From Clostridia bacterium (GTDB taxonomy: Bacteria; Bacillota_E; RBS10-35; JAJYVN01), in NCBI GenBank assembly GCA_027335515.1, contig DAHWHT010000232.1, positions 1 to 25,027 on the forward strand: 25,027 bases of DNA. The letters run 5' to 3'. The notes under the pieces were generated by a model. The model was not told the origin of the DNA, did not search any database, and was given only the letters and a program-made list of their open reading frames with translations. This document shows positions 1 through 7,383 of the stretch, one piece after another. Every line of letters starts with the position of its first letter. The first letter of the stretch is position 1. A program made the position numbers and the translations under genes.

Positions 1-38
1 GGTTTGGGTATGGAGCGCGGCAAGGAGGGGGAAGCGCG

Positions 39-776
39 ATGGAATGGACGAGGCGGTCCGGCGGTCTGCTGGTGGCCGTCGTGACCTGCGGCACGGTGGC
101 GCTGTTTGCGGGTCCCGCGGCGGCGAGTTGGGGTGGTACGGCCACCACCACCACCACTGCGGCCACCGGCACCACCGCCGCCACCACGACCAAGGCTTCG
201 ACCACGACGACGGCCAAGGCATCCCCGGCGTCGGCCACGGGGCCGGCTTCCGTGGGCGTGGCCACGACCACGAGCCTGGGCAAGGTGCTGGTGGACGGTG
301 CGGGTATGACCCTGTATACGTTCAAGAAGGACACGGGCAGTGTCGCGACCTGCACCGGCAAGTGCGCGGCCCTCTGGCCGCCCCTGCTGACCAAGGGTAC
401 CCCCAAGGCCGGCGGCGGCGTGGGGGGAAACCTTGGGGTCACCACGGGTAGCGGGCCGCAGCAGGCGACGTACAACGGCCACCCGCTGTATACGTACTCG
501 GGCGACACCAAGCCCGGCCAGACCAACGGCCAGGGGCTTTTCCACCTCTGGTACGCCGCGGTGCCGCTCAAGGCCGCTTCGACGGCGGCCGCCGCGACGC
601 CGACCACGACCGCCGCTGGCGGGACATCCACGACGGGTGGTTCCAGTGCCTCGGGCGGTGCGGGCTCGCTGCCCAAGACCGGAGCGTCGCCGCTGTGGGA
701 CGGCGGCGTGGGCATGGGGCTCTTTTTGGCCGGAGGGGCGCTTTGGTGGCGGCCCTGGCGGCGGCGCCAGGCCTGA
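39..776 (+). CDS. Secreted LPXTG-anchored protein with PF03640 (Lipoprotein_15) repeats
   Basis: The 245-residue product has an N-terminal signal peptide (basic MEWTRR, hydrophobic stretch to about residue 28, AAAS cleavage region), a Thr/Ala-rich linker (about 34-78), and a central region (about 79-176) with the features of the 'secreted repeat of unknown function' family PF03640: LGKVLVDGAGMTLYTF, then C105/C109 with ALWPP, then NGHPLYTYSGD and GLFHLWYA. A second Thr/Gly/Ser-rich linker leads to LPKTG at 211-215, a hydrophobic segment and a basic tail (RPWRRRQA), which is a complete sortase cell-wall sorting signal. It is therefore predicted to be exported and covalently anchored to peptidoglycan. 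The start is chosen because AAGGAGGGGG lies just upstream. The family has no firmly assigned biochemical role that I can state. The gene stands alone; the metabolic cluster downstream has its own promoter. The domain and sorting signal are clear, the function is not. Confidence 0.85.
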   Translation: MEWTRRSGGLLVAVVTCGTVALFAGPAAASWGGTATTTTTAATGTTAATTTKASTTTTAKASPASATGPASVGVATTTSLGKVLVDGAGMTLYTFKKDTGSVATCTGKCAALWPPLLTKGTPKAGGGVGGNLGVTTGSGPQQATYNGHPLYTYSGDTKPGQTNGQGLFHLWYAAVPLKAASTAAAATPTTTAAGGTSTTGGSSASGGAGSLPKTGASPLWDGGVGMGLFLAGGALWWRPWRRRQA

Positions 777-810
777 AGGGCCGCGGCGGGTGGCGGGCGT
801 GGCGCGCCGA

Positions 811-840
811 TTGTCCCTGGGCGGGGGCAGCGTGTACAAT
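811..840 (+). promoter_or_regulatory. Predicted sigma-A type promoter of the hom-lysC cluster
   Basis: TTGTCC (811-816) and TACAAT (835-840) are separated by 18 bases, a good match to the -35/-10 consensus in a very GC-rich background. It lies in the 149-base gap between the LPXTG gene and homoserine dehydrogenase. It predicts a start near 847 and a leader of about 80 bases. This rests on sequence inspection only. Confidence 0.5.
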
Positions 841-845
841 CCGCC

Positions 846-860
846 CGGGGATGTTCCCCG
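846..860. promoter_or_regulatory. Palindrome at predicted transcription start (possible operator)
   Basis: CGGGGA-TGT-TCCCCG is a perfect 6-base inverted repeat with a 3-base centre, beginning 6 bases after the -10 hexamer, so it would cover the start of transcription. That is a typical position for a repressor site, but it could equally be a short 5' hairpin of the mRNA. No known regulator motif was recognised. Confidence 0.3.
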
Positions 861-925
861 CACTTTTCTCTGCGCCACCGGGTACGAGCAGGCCTGCAGT
901 GGACGCCTGAGTCTGGAGCGAGGCC

Positions 926-2281
926 ATGGCGCGCCGTCCGTCCCATGTCCAGGTGGCCCAGCGCAGCGTGCGTCTGGGTTTGTTGGGTCTGGGCACCGTT
1001 GGCAGCGGCGTGCTGGAGGTGCTGGCCCGCAACCGAGGCGACATCGAGCGCCGCCTGGGGCACGGTATCGAGGTGACGCGCATCCTGGTGCGCGATCCGG
1101 AGCGGCCGCGCAGCCCGCTGGTCGCCCGGGACCTCCTGACGACGTCGGCGGATGCGATCTTCGCGGATCCGGAGATTCGCATTGTGGTGGAAGTGATGGG
1201 CGGCTGCGGCGACGCCCGGACCCATATGCTGCGCGCTTTGAAAAGCGGGCGCGCCGTCGTCACCGCCAACAAGGACGCCATGGCGGAGCACGCGTCCGAG
1301 CTGTTTGCGGCCGCCGCGGCGGGCGGCGGGCCGGGCATCTTCTTTGAGGCATCGGTGGGCGGCGGCATCCCCATCGTGCGCGCGGTGCAGGACAGCCTGG
1401 CGGCCAACCGCCTGCGGCGCATCGCCGGCATCCTCAACGGCACCACCAATTACATCCTCAGCCGCATGGGGCGGGACGGCGCGACCCTGGAGGCGGCCCT
1501 GGCGCAGGCCCAGACGCACGGCTACGCCGAGGCAGACCCCTCTGCGGACCTGGATGGGCTCGACGCCGCCCGCAAGCTGTGCATCCTGTCCTCGCTTGCC
1601 TATGGCACGCGTTGTCGCCTGGCCGATGTGCACTGTGAGGGCATCCGGGCCGTGCACCCGGTGGATATCGCCCACGCGGCCCGCATGGGTTGGGTCGTGA
1701 AACTGCTGGCCATTTCGGAACTGGTGGACGAACGCGTCAGCATGCGCGTGCACCCCGCCTTCCTGCCGCTGGATCATCCGCTGGCCGCGGTGCACGATGC
1801 CTTCAACGGCATTTTCGTGCAGGGCGACGCCGTGGGCGAGGCCATGTTCTATGGCCGGGGGGCCGGCGCCCTGCCGACCGCGAGTGCGGTGCTGGGGGAT
1901 GTTATGGAGGCCGTCCGCGGGCTCGACGGCGCGCCTCCGCGCCGGGATTGCACGCGCCTGCACCACCGGCCCGCCGCGCGCATGGACGCGGTGGTCTCCC
2001 GTTTCTACATGCGCCTGCGGGTGCCGGACCGGGTGGGCGTGTTGGCGCGCATCGCCCACGTCCTGGGAAGGGCGGGGGTCAGTATTCTGTCGGTGCTGCA
2101 GGGGCCGGTGTCCACCCCGGGCGCGGTGGCGCGGGGGGCGGACGACGGGTTGGCGGAATTGGTGATCGTGACGCATGCGGTGCGCGACGCGGCCATGCGG
2201 CGTGCGGTGGCGGGTTTGCAGCGGCTCGACGTGGTCGTCGGAGTGGGCGCCGTCGTGCGACTGGCGCCGGAAGATCTGTGA
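926..2281 (+). CDS. hom: Homoserine dehydrogenase with C-terminal ACT domain
   Basis: This enzyme reduces aspartate-4-semialdehyde to homoserine with NAD(P)H, the branch to threonine and methionine, in the cytoplasm. The 451-residue protein shows a nucleotide-binding GLGTVGSG (21-28), TANKDAMAEH (113-122), NGTTNYI (171-177) and the signature region AEADPSADLDGLDAARK (201-217), including the family's catalytic Asp/Lys positions (D210, K217). Residues from about 370 to the end (RLRVPDRVGVLARIAHVL...) form an ACT domain, so feedback by an amino acid, classically threonine, is expected. The length is normal for the ACT-containing form. The ATG has GGAG about 9 bases upstream. The stop overlaps the aspartate kinase start (GTGA), indicating translational coupling of the two enzymes of this branch. 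No thrB, thrC or asd lies in this window. Confidence 0.95.
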   Translation: MARRPSHVQVAQRSVRLGLLGLGTVGSGVLEVLARNRGDIERRLGHGIEVTRILVRDPERPRSPLVARDLLTTSADAIFADPEIRIVVEVMGGCGDARTHMLRALKSGRAVVTANKDAMAEHASELFAAAAAGGGPGIFFEASVGGGIPIVRAVQDSLAANRLRRIAGILNGTTNYILSRMGRDGATLEAALAQAQTHGYAEADPSADLDGLDAARKLCILSSLAYGTRCRLADVHCEGIRAVHPVDIAHAARMGWVVKLLAISELVDERVSMRVHPAFLPLDHPLAAVHDAFNGIFVQGDAVGEAMFYGRGAGALPTASAVLGDVMEAVRGLDGAPPRRDCTRLHHRPAARMDAVVSRFYMRLRVPDRVGVLARIAHVLGRAGVSILSVLQGPVSTPGAVARGADDGLAELVIVTHAVRDAAMRRAVAGLQRLDVVVGVGAVVRLAPEDL

Positions 2282-3507
2282 CCGCGGCCGACCAGGTCCT
2301 GGTGCAGAAGTTCGGCGGCAGTTCGCTTGCGTCCGCGGATCATGTGCGGCGGATCGCGCAGCGGGTGGCGGGCGATCGCTTCCGCGGGCGGCAACTCGTG
2401 GTCGTCGTGTCGGCGATGGGGGACACGACCGACGACCTGCTTTCCCTGCTGGGCCAGGTCAACCGTCGTCCGCCGGCGCGAGAGGTCGATATGCTGCTCT
2501 CCTCCGGGGAACAGGTTTCAAGCGCCCTGCTGGCCAGCGCCCTTTGGGATTTGGGTTGCCCGGCGGTCTCGCTCACCGGCTGGCAGGCGGGGGTGCGGAC
2601 GAACGGCGTGCCGCGCAAGGCGCGCATCACCGCCATCGACACCGACCGCATCCGGCGGGAGTTGGCGGGCGGCCGGGTGGTGGTGGTGGCCGGCTTCCAG
2701 GGTCTTTCGCCCACGGGGGAGATCACGACGCTCGGCCGCGGCGGCTCCGATACCACCGCCGTGGCGCTGGCGGCGGCCCTCGGGGCGCGCCTCTGCGAGA
2801 TCGCCTCAGATGTGGACGGGGTGTATACGGCGGATCCGCGGGTGGTGCCCGATGCGGTGCGGCTTTCGGCCATCTCCTACGAGGAGATGATGGAACTGGC
2901 GCACCTCGGGGCACAGGTGCTGCAGATCCGCGCGGTCGAATGTGCCATGCTCAACCGGGTGGAGATCGTGGCGTGTTCCAGTTTCCACCCTGGGCCCGGC
3001 ACCGTGATCCGGGAGGTGGACGCCGTGGAGGATCGGGCGGTGGCGCGCGCGGTCGCGCAGGATCGCAACGTGGCGCGGCTGGCATTGTGCGGGGTGCCCG
3101 ACCGGCCGGGGGTGGCACAGCGCCTCTTTGCGGCGCTGGCCGAGGCGCACATCAACGTGGACATGATCATCCAGAGCCAGAGCCGCGGCGGCCGCAACGA
3201 CATCGCCTTCACGGTGGCGCGCGATGAACTGGAGCACGCGCACGAGACCGCGCGGGCCGCCGGGCGCGATCTGGAAGCCGAGGAGGTGGTGGCGGCGGAC
3301 GGATACGGCAAGGTGTCCCTGGTGGGGGCCGGTATGGCATCCAATCCCGGGGTCGCCGCCGCCATGTTCGCCGCCCTGGCCGCCGCCGGCGTCAACATTG
3401 AGATGATCAGCACCTCGGAGATCAAGATCAGCTGTTTGGTGCGGGCCGCCGACACCGACATCGCGGTGCGCGCCGTCCACGCCGCGTTCGGGCTGAACCA
3501 GGGCTGA
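2278..3507 (+). CDS. lysC: Aspartate kinase
   Basis: This enzyme phosphorylates aspartate, the first step towards lysine, threonine, methionine and diaminopimelate. The reading frame extends far upstream without a stop, but the product-like sequence begins at the GTG at 2278, which overlaps the hom stop as GTGA and follows GGAAG by 5 bases. This gives 409 residues, the usual length for a monofunctional enzyme. Visible motifs are VQKFGGSS (9-16, substrate/ATP loop), VVVSAMGDTTDDL (42-54), SSGEQVSSALL (75-85), TTLGRGGSDTTA (150-161) and YTADPR (173-178). Two ACT domains follow (about 262-335 and 345-409), the second with GVNIEMISTSEIKIS typical of effector binding, so allosteric feedback by lysine and/or threonine is likely; which one cannot be read here. 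The Ser in FGGSS, where Thr is commoner, is a minor variation. Confidence 0.95.
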   Translation: MTAADQVLVQKFGGSSLASADHVRRIAQRVAGDRFRGRQLVVVVSAMGDTTDDLLSLLGQVNRRPPAREVDMLLSSGEQVSSALLASALWDLGCPAVSLTGWQAGVRTNGVPRKARITAIDTDRIRRELAGGRVVVVAGFQGLSPTGEITTLGRGGSDTTAVALAAALGARLCEIASDVDGVYTADPRVVPDAVRLSAISYEEMMELAHLGAQVLQIRAVECAMLNRVEIVACSSFHPGPGTVIREVDAVEDRAVARAVAQDRNVARLALCGVPDRPGVAQRLFAALAEAHINVDMIIQSQSRGGRNDIAFTVARDELEHAHETARAAGRDLEAEEVVAADGYGKVSLVGAGMASNPGVAAAMFAALAAAGVNIEMISTSEIKISCLVRAADTDIAVRAVHAAFGLNQG

Positions 3508-3537
3508 CCAAGCGCCGCGAGGCGGGCGGCAGGGGGG

Positions 3538-4575
3538 ATGGCGCATGGCGGACCAGGGTCGCGTCTCGGGTGCCGGCCGCGGGTGGCTGCCATGAGCCAT
3601 CCCGCGGATTCGACGGGGGCCGCCGGGGTCGCGGCGCGATCGGACGGTGCCGCCCCCGCGGGAGATGAAGCGCAAAAGCGGGTCTGGCCGGCCCTGGGTG
3701 TCTCGACGGGCGTGTTCGCGCGTTTCCCGGACCGATCCGGCCCGGAGGCCGTCGCGGCGGCGATGCAGGTCCTGGCCGCCGAGGTCGACGTCTTTGAGGT
3801 GCTGATGTTCGGGCAATGGCAGGATCCCCTGCAGGCGGCGCGCACCCTGGCGGCCGGCCGGCCCCGGGTCGCCGTGGTCCACGGTGAAAAGCGCTGTGGT
3901 GGGTTGCTGGGTGCGGCCGATCCCGCCGATCGCCGCCGCGGACAGGAGCTGGTCCTGCAGGCCTGCGATGCGGCCCGCATCCTCGGCGCGGAGTGCGTGA
4001 ACATCCACCTGTGGGATCTGCCCGACTCCGACCGCTTTCTGCCGCGGAACCAGGCAGCGCTTCAGGCCATCCTCCCGGAGGTGTGGGGCCGCAAGTTGCG
4101 GTTGCTGGTGGAAACGATACCCTGTCAACAGGGGTTGCCGTGGGAGAACGTCGACCTGGCCCTGGACGCGGCGGCCGCGCTGGCCGACCGGTGCGGGCGC
4201 CGCGGCGACGGGTTGCCGCTGGGCGTCACGCTCGACCTGGAGTTTGTGGCCTGGCACGACGGCATCGAGCCCGTCCTGAACCGCTGGCTCCCCCGCCGCG
4301 CCGGCGCCCTGGGCAACGTGCACGTCAAGGATTACGACGGCCAGCCGTTTGGCGCCGACGGCCGCCGCCGCTACATCAACCCGGGCGACGGCGGGCTCGA
4401 CTTCGTCCGCATCTTCGGGGCCCTGCGCGATGCGGCCTACAGCGGTACCCTGGTGTTTGAAGGCAACGTGACGCGCGCCGGTTCGGGCTCGGCCCCGGAC
4501 GTACTTGCGGCCACCGCCGAATACCTGCGGCGGCTGCGGGGCTGGCGGGCGGCGGTTTGGGGGGATGCTCCGTGA
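3538..4575 (+). CDS. TIM-barrel sugar-phosphate isomerase/epimerase-like protein (AP_endonuc_2 superfamily)
   Basis: The 345-residue product resembles the xylose-isomerase-like/endonuclease IV-like TIM barrels (PF01261). Candidate metal ligands occur at strand ends in the expected order: E192 in LLVETIP, D233 in TLDLEF, H262 in NVHVKD and E308 in LVFEGN; VNIHLWD (154-160) is another strand end. The substrate cannot be inferred, since this superfamily covers sugar isomerases, epimerases, dehydratases and nucleases. The first 45 or so residues are low-complexity and probably disordered. The start is uncertain: the first ATG (3538) abuts a G-run, and an internal ATG at 3592 (residue 19) with GGGTGG upstream is a good alternative. 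It begins 30 bases after lysC and overlaps the asparaginase start as GTGA, so it belongs to the same transcript. Confidence 0.75.
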   Translation: MAHGGPGSRLGCRPRVAAMSHPADSTGAAGVAARSDGAAPAGDEAQKRVWPALGVSTGVFARFPDRSGPEAVAAAMQVLAAEVDVFEVLMFGQWQDPLQAARTLAAGRPRVAVVHGEKRCGGLLGAADPADRRRGQELVLQACDAARILGAECVNIHLWDLPDSDRFLPRNQAALQAILPEVWGRKLRLLVETIPCQQGLPWENVDLALDAAAALADRCGRRGDGLPLGVTLDLEFVAWHDGIEPVLNRWLPRRAGALGNVHVKDYDGQPFGADGRRRYINPGDGGLDFVRIFGALRDAAYSGTLVFEGNVTRAGSGSAPDVLAATAEYLRRLRGWRAAVWGDAP

Positions 4576-5612
4576 ACGGGTGCGGGGTGGCCGTGGTCTC
4601 CGTGACGCGGGGCGGCTTTGTGGAGTCGGTGCACCGTGTGCACGTCGCCGTGGCCGACGCCTCCGGCGGCCTCCTCGCGGCCGCGGGCGACCCGCAGCGC
4701 TTCGCCTTCTGGCGGTCGTCCGCCAAGCCGCTGCAGGCGCTGTGCCTGGTGGAATCCGGCGCGGCCGATGCCTTCGGCCTGGAGTCGGCCGATTTGGCGA
4801 TCGCCTGCGGCTCGCATACGGGAACGGCGGCACACGTGGCCGCGGCGCGGCATCTGCTGGCGCGCGCCGGCCGCGTCCCCGCCGACCTGGAATGCGGACC
4901 GCACCCTCCGGAGGACCCGGCCGCCGCGGCCGCGCTGTCCGCCCAGGGTTTGCCGCCGCAGCCGCTGCATAACAACTGCTCGGGGAAGCACGCCGGGATG
5001 ATCGCCAGCTGCGTCCACGCCGATTGGCCCGTCGCCGGCTACCTGGCGCCGGAGCATCCGTTGCAGCGCTGGATCCGCGCCGCGGTGGTCGACGTCACAG
5101 GGGTGGAGCCGGTCGGCGGGGTCGACGGGTGCGGCGTGCCGACGTTCGGGCTGCCCCTGGCGGCGATGGCCGTCGCGTACGCGAGGCTGGCCTCCGGCAC
5201 CGGCCTGCCCGCCGGGCGCGCCGCCGCCGCGGACCGCCTGGCCGCCGCCATGGCCGCGAACCCGGAAGCGGTCGCGGGCCCGGGCCATGCCAACACGCTG
5301 CTGCTGGCGCTGCATGGCGGCGGGCTCCTGACCAAGGGTGGAGCGGAGGGGGTGTGGTGCGCCGGTTTGCGCGGGGCGGGGGCGGGGCTCGGCATCGCCC
5401 TCAAGGTGGAGGACGGGGCCGGCCGCGCGGCGGTACCGGTGCTGTGCGCCGTGCTGGACGCCCTGCGGCTGCCAGGGGGCGGCGATCCACGCCTGGAGGG
5501 TCTGCGTCGGCCGGAACTGCGCAACACCCGGGGCAGCATGGTCGGGGGGCTGGTGGTCGAGCTGCCGGAGGGCTTTGCCGCGACACGGCAGGGGACGGCC
5601 GGGCAGCCATAG
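4572..5612 (+). CDS. L-asparaginase II family protein (PF06089)
   Basis: This is predicted to hydrolyse asparagine to aspartate and ammonia. It belongs to the Rhizobium etli type II (ReAV-like) family and is unrelated to E. coli AnsA/AnsB. From the GTG at 4572 the protein has 346 residues. Motifs: RSSAKPLQ (48-55) supplying the Ser-x-x-Lys pair, HNNCSGKHAGM (133-143) with C136 and K139, and DGCGVPTFGLPL (185-196) with D185 and C187. These match the positions known in the R. etli enzyme for catalysis and metal binding. A TTG at 4557 is in frame, but GTG 4572 is preferred: it follows GGGGGGA by about 6 bases and overlaps the upstream stop as GTGA. Location beside hom and lysC suggests a role in supplying aspartate. 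Substrate preference is inferred from the family. Confidence 0.85.
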   Translation: MNGCGVAVVSVTRGGFVESVHRVHVAVADASGGLLAAAGDPQRFAFWRSSAKPLQALCLVESGAADAFGLESADLAIACGSHTGTAAHVAAARHLLARAGRVPADLECGPHPPEDPAAAAALSAQGLPPQPLHNNCSGKHAGMIASCVHADWPVAGYLAPEHPLQRWIRAAVVDVTGVEPVGGVDGCGVPTFGLPLAAMAVAYARLASGTGLPAGRAAAADRLAAAMAANPEAVAGPGHANTLLLALHGGGLLTKGGAEGVWCAGLRGAGAGLGIALKVEDGAGRAAVPVLCAVLDALRLPGGGDPRLEGLRRPELRNTRGSMVGGLVVELPEGFAATRQGTAGQP

Positions 5613-5645
5613 AACGCGGGCTGCGCCGGAGAGGGGGAACGCGCC

Positions 5646-5987
5646 ATGGCAGGGATTGCGGAACTCACCGACCTCACGTTTGGGGATGTCGTCTTCAAGA
5701 CGGCGACGCCGGTGCTGGTGGAGTTCTGGGCTCCGTGGTCCAAGGCGTGCCGTCTGGCGGGGCCGGGCCTTGAGGCGGCGGCCGCCGCCTTTGGGGTCGA
5801 AGCGCGGCCGATGCGGCTGAATGTGGAGGAAAACCCGATCGCGGCCACCGTCTATGGGGTGCGGCACATCCCGACCTGCATTCTGTTTCGGTCCGGTGAG
5901 GAACTGGACCAGTGGGCGGGGGCGCTGGACCGCGACGAGATCGTGCGCCGGGTGCGGGCCGCCTGCTCGGGTGGGGGCGGCACGTGA
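5646..5987 (+). CDS. Thioredoxin-like protein with SxxC instead of CxxC
   Basis: The 113-residue protein has the full thioredoxin outline: VLVEFWAPW before the active site, the cis-proline loop HIPT (P76), then LFRSGEELDQWAGAL, with normal thioredoxin length and no signal peptide. The redox motif, normally W-C-G-P-C, reads W31-S-K-A-C35: the nucleophilic first cysteine is Ser32 and the Gly-Pro pair is Lys-Ala, while the resolving cysteine and following Arg are kept. Ordinary dithiol-disulfide exchange is therefore not expected. It may act through a single cysteine, as a chaperone-like partner, or be an inactive paralogue. Additional cysteines are C78 and C107. GAGAGGGGG precedes the ATG. The stop overlaps argH as GTGA. 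I cannot exclude a family in which this motif is normal. Confidence 0.8.
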   Translation: MAGIAELTDLTFGDVVFKTATPVLVEFWAPWSKACRLAGPGLEAAAAAFGVEARPMRLNVEENPIAATVYGVRHIPTCILFRSGEELDQWAGALDRDEIVRRVRAACSGGGGT

Positions 5988-7375
5988 ACACGGCGGGCGG
6001 CCCCGGGATCCACGCCGGCCGCCTCGGGGCCTCCGGCGGCGGCGCGGCGCGACCGTTCACCGCCTCGATCGGCTTCGATTGGCGGCTCTACCCGCAGGAT
6101 CTCGCCGGCAGTCGGGCGCACGCGCGCATGCTGGCGCGGGTGGGCATTGTGTCGGCGGAGGACGCGCGGACCATTGTGGGCGGCCTCGACCGCATCGAGG
6201 CCGAGTGTGCGGCGGGGCGTTTCCCCTACCGCCTCGAGGATGAGGACATCCACCTCAACATCGAGCGGCGCCTGACGGAGTTGATCGGCCCCGTCGCCGG
6301 TCGGCTGCACACGGCCCGCAGCCGCAACGACCAGGTGGCGTTGGACATGCACCTGTTCGTCAAGGAGGCCTGCCAGAGTGTGGGCGCGGCGGTCCAGGCG
6401 CTGCAGCGGGCGCTTTGCGACCAGGCGCAGCGGCACGCCGACCTGGTCATGCCGGGCTATACGCACCTGCAGCACGCCCAGCCGGTTCTGTTTTCCCAGC
6501 ACCTGCTCGCCTACTTCTTCATGCTGGAGCGGGACCGCGAGCGCCTGGCCGACGCGCGGCGCCGGGCCGACGTTTCACCGCTCGGGGCGGCGGCCCTGGC
6601 CGGTACGGCGCACCCCATCGACCCGGCGAGCGTGGCCGCCGACCTCGGTCTGGCCGGCATCTACCCCAACAGCATGGATGCGGTCTCGGACCGCGACTTC
6701 GTGTTGGAAACCATGGCGGCCCTGGCGATCGTCATGGTGCACACCAGCCGCCTGGCCGAAGAGTTGGTGCTGTGGTCGAGCCGCGAGTTCGGCTTCATCG
6801 AACCGGACGACGCCTACGCCACGGGCAGTTCCATCATGCCGCAGAAGAAGAACCCCGATGTCGCCGAGCTTGCCCGCGGCAAGGCCGGCCGGGTCTTTGG
6901 GCGCCTGAACGGACTGCTGACCACGCTCAAGGGACTGCCGCTCGCCTACCACTCCGACATGCAGGAGGACAAAGAGGCGTTCTTCGATGCCCTGGACACC
7001 AGCGTCGCGGTGCTGGGCGCCCTGGCGGGCATGGTGGCGACCCTGCGCCCCCGCCCGCAGCGGATGGCGGCGGCCCTGGAGGGGGACTTCTCCGGCGTCA
7101 CCGACCTGGCCGACGCCCTGGTCGGTGAAGGGCTGCCGTTTCGCGAGGCGCACGCGATCGTCGGCCGGCTGGTGCGCCACTGCCTGGAGGCCGACGTGCA
7201 GCCCGGGGAACTCTCGGCCGCCGCCCTGGCCACCGTGCATCCGGCGCTGACCCCCGCACACGTGGCGCGCTGCGCGCCGGACGCGGTGGTGGCCGCCCGG
7301 CAAAGCCCCGGCGGTACCGCGCCGGAGCGGGTGGCCGAGCAACTCGCCCTGGCGCGGCGTCGCCTGGAGGGGTGA
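5984..7375 (+). CDS. argH: Argininosuccinate lyase
   Basis: This enzyme cleaves argininosuccinate to arginine and fumarate, the last step of arginine synthesis, as a cytoplasmic tetramer. The frame is open from 5912, but GTG 5984 is preferred because it overlaps the previous stop as GTGA and follows GGGTGGGGG. This gives 463 residues, the normal length. Family hallmarks are FTASIGFDWRLYPQDLAGSRAHA near the N-terminus, HTARSRNDQVALD, GYTHLQHAQP with the conserved His, and the fumarase/aspartase-superfamily signature GSSIMPQKKNPD. The residues upstream of FTASI are Gly/Ala-rich and lack the common LWGGRF sequence (here GRLGASGGGAARPF), a small divergence. argG is not adjacent, so the rest of the pathway must lie elsewhere. 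Confidence 0.93.
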   Translation: MNTAGGPGIHAGRLGASGGGAARPFTASIGFDWRLYPQDLAGSRAHARMLARVGIVSAEDARTIVGGLDRIEAECAAGRFPYRLEDEDIHLNIERRLTELIGPVAGRLHTARSRNDQVALDMHLFVKEACQSVGAAVQALQRALCDQAQRHADLVMPGYTHLQHAQPVLFSQHLLAYFFMLERDRERLADARRRADVSPLGAAALAGTAHPIDPASVAADLGLAGIYPNSMDAVSDRDFVLETMAALAIVMVHTSRLAEELVLWSSREFGFIEPDDAYATGSSIMPQKKNPDVAELARGKAGRVFGRLNGLLTTLKGLPLAYHSDMQEDKEAFFDALDTSVAVLGALAGMVATLRPRPQRMAAALEGDFSGVTDLADALVGEGLPFREAHAIVGRLVRHCLEADVQPGELSAAALATVHPALTPAHVARCAPDAVVAARQSPGGTAPERVAEQLALARRRLEG

Positions 7376-7383
7376 TCGGATCC

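Noticed and set aside
2806..4833. A 675-codon minus-strand open frame
   Set aside because: Antisense to lysC, the TIM-barrel gene and asparaginase; composition is biased and no motif is present.
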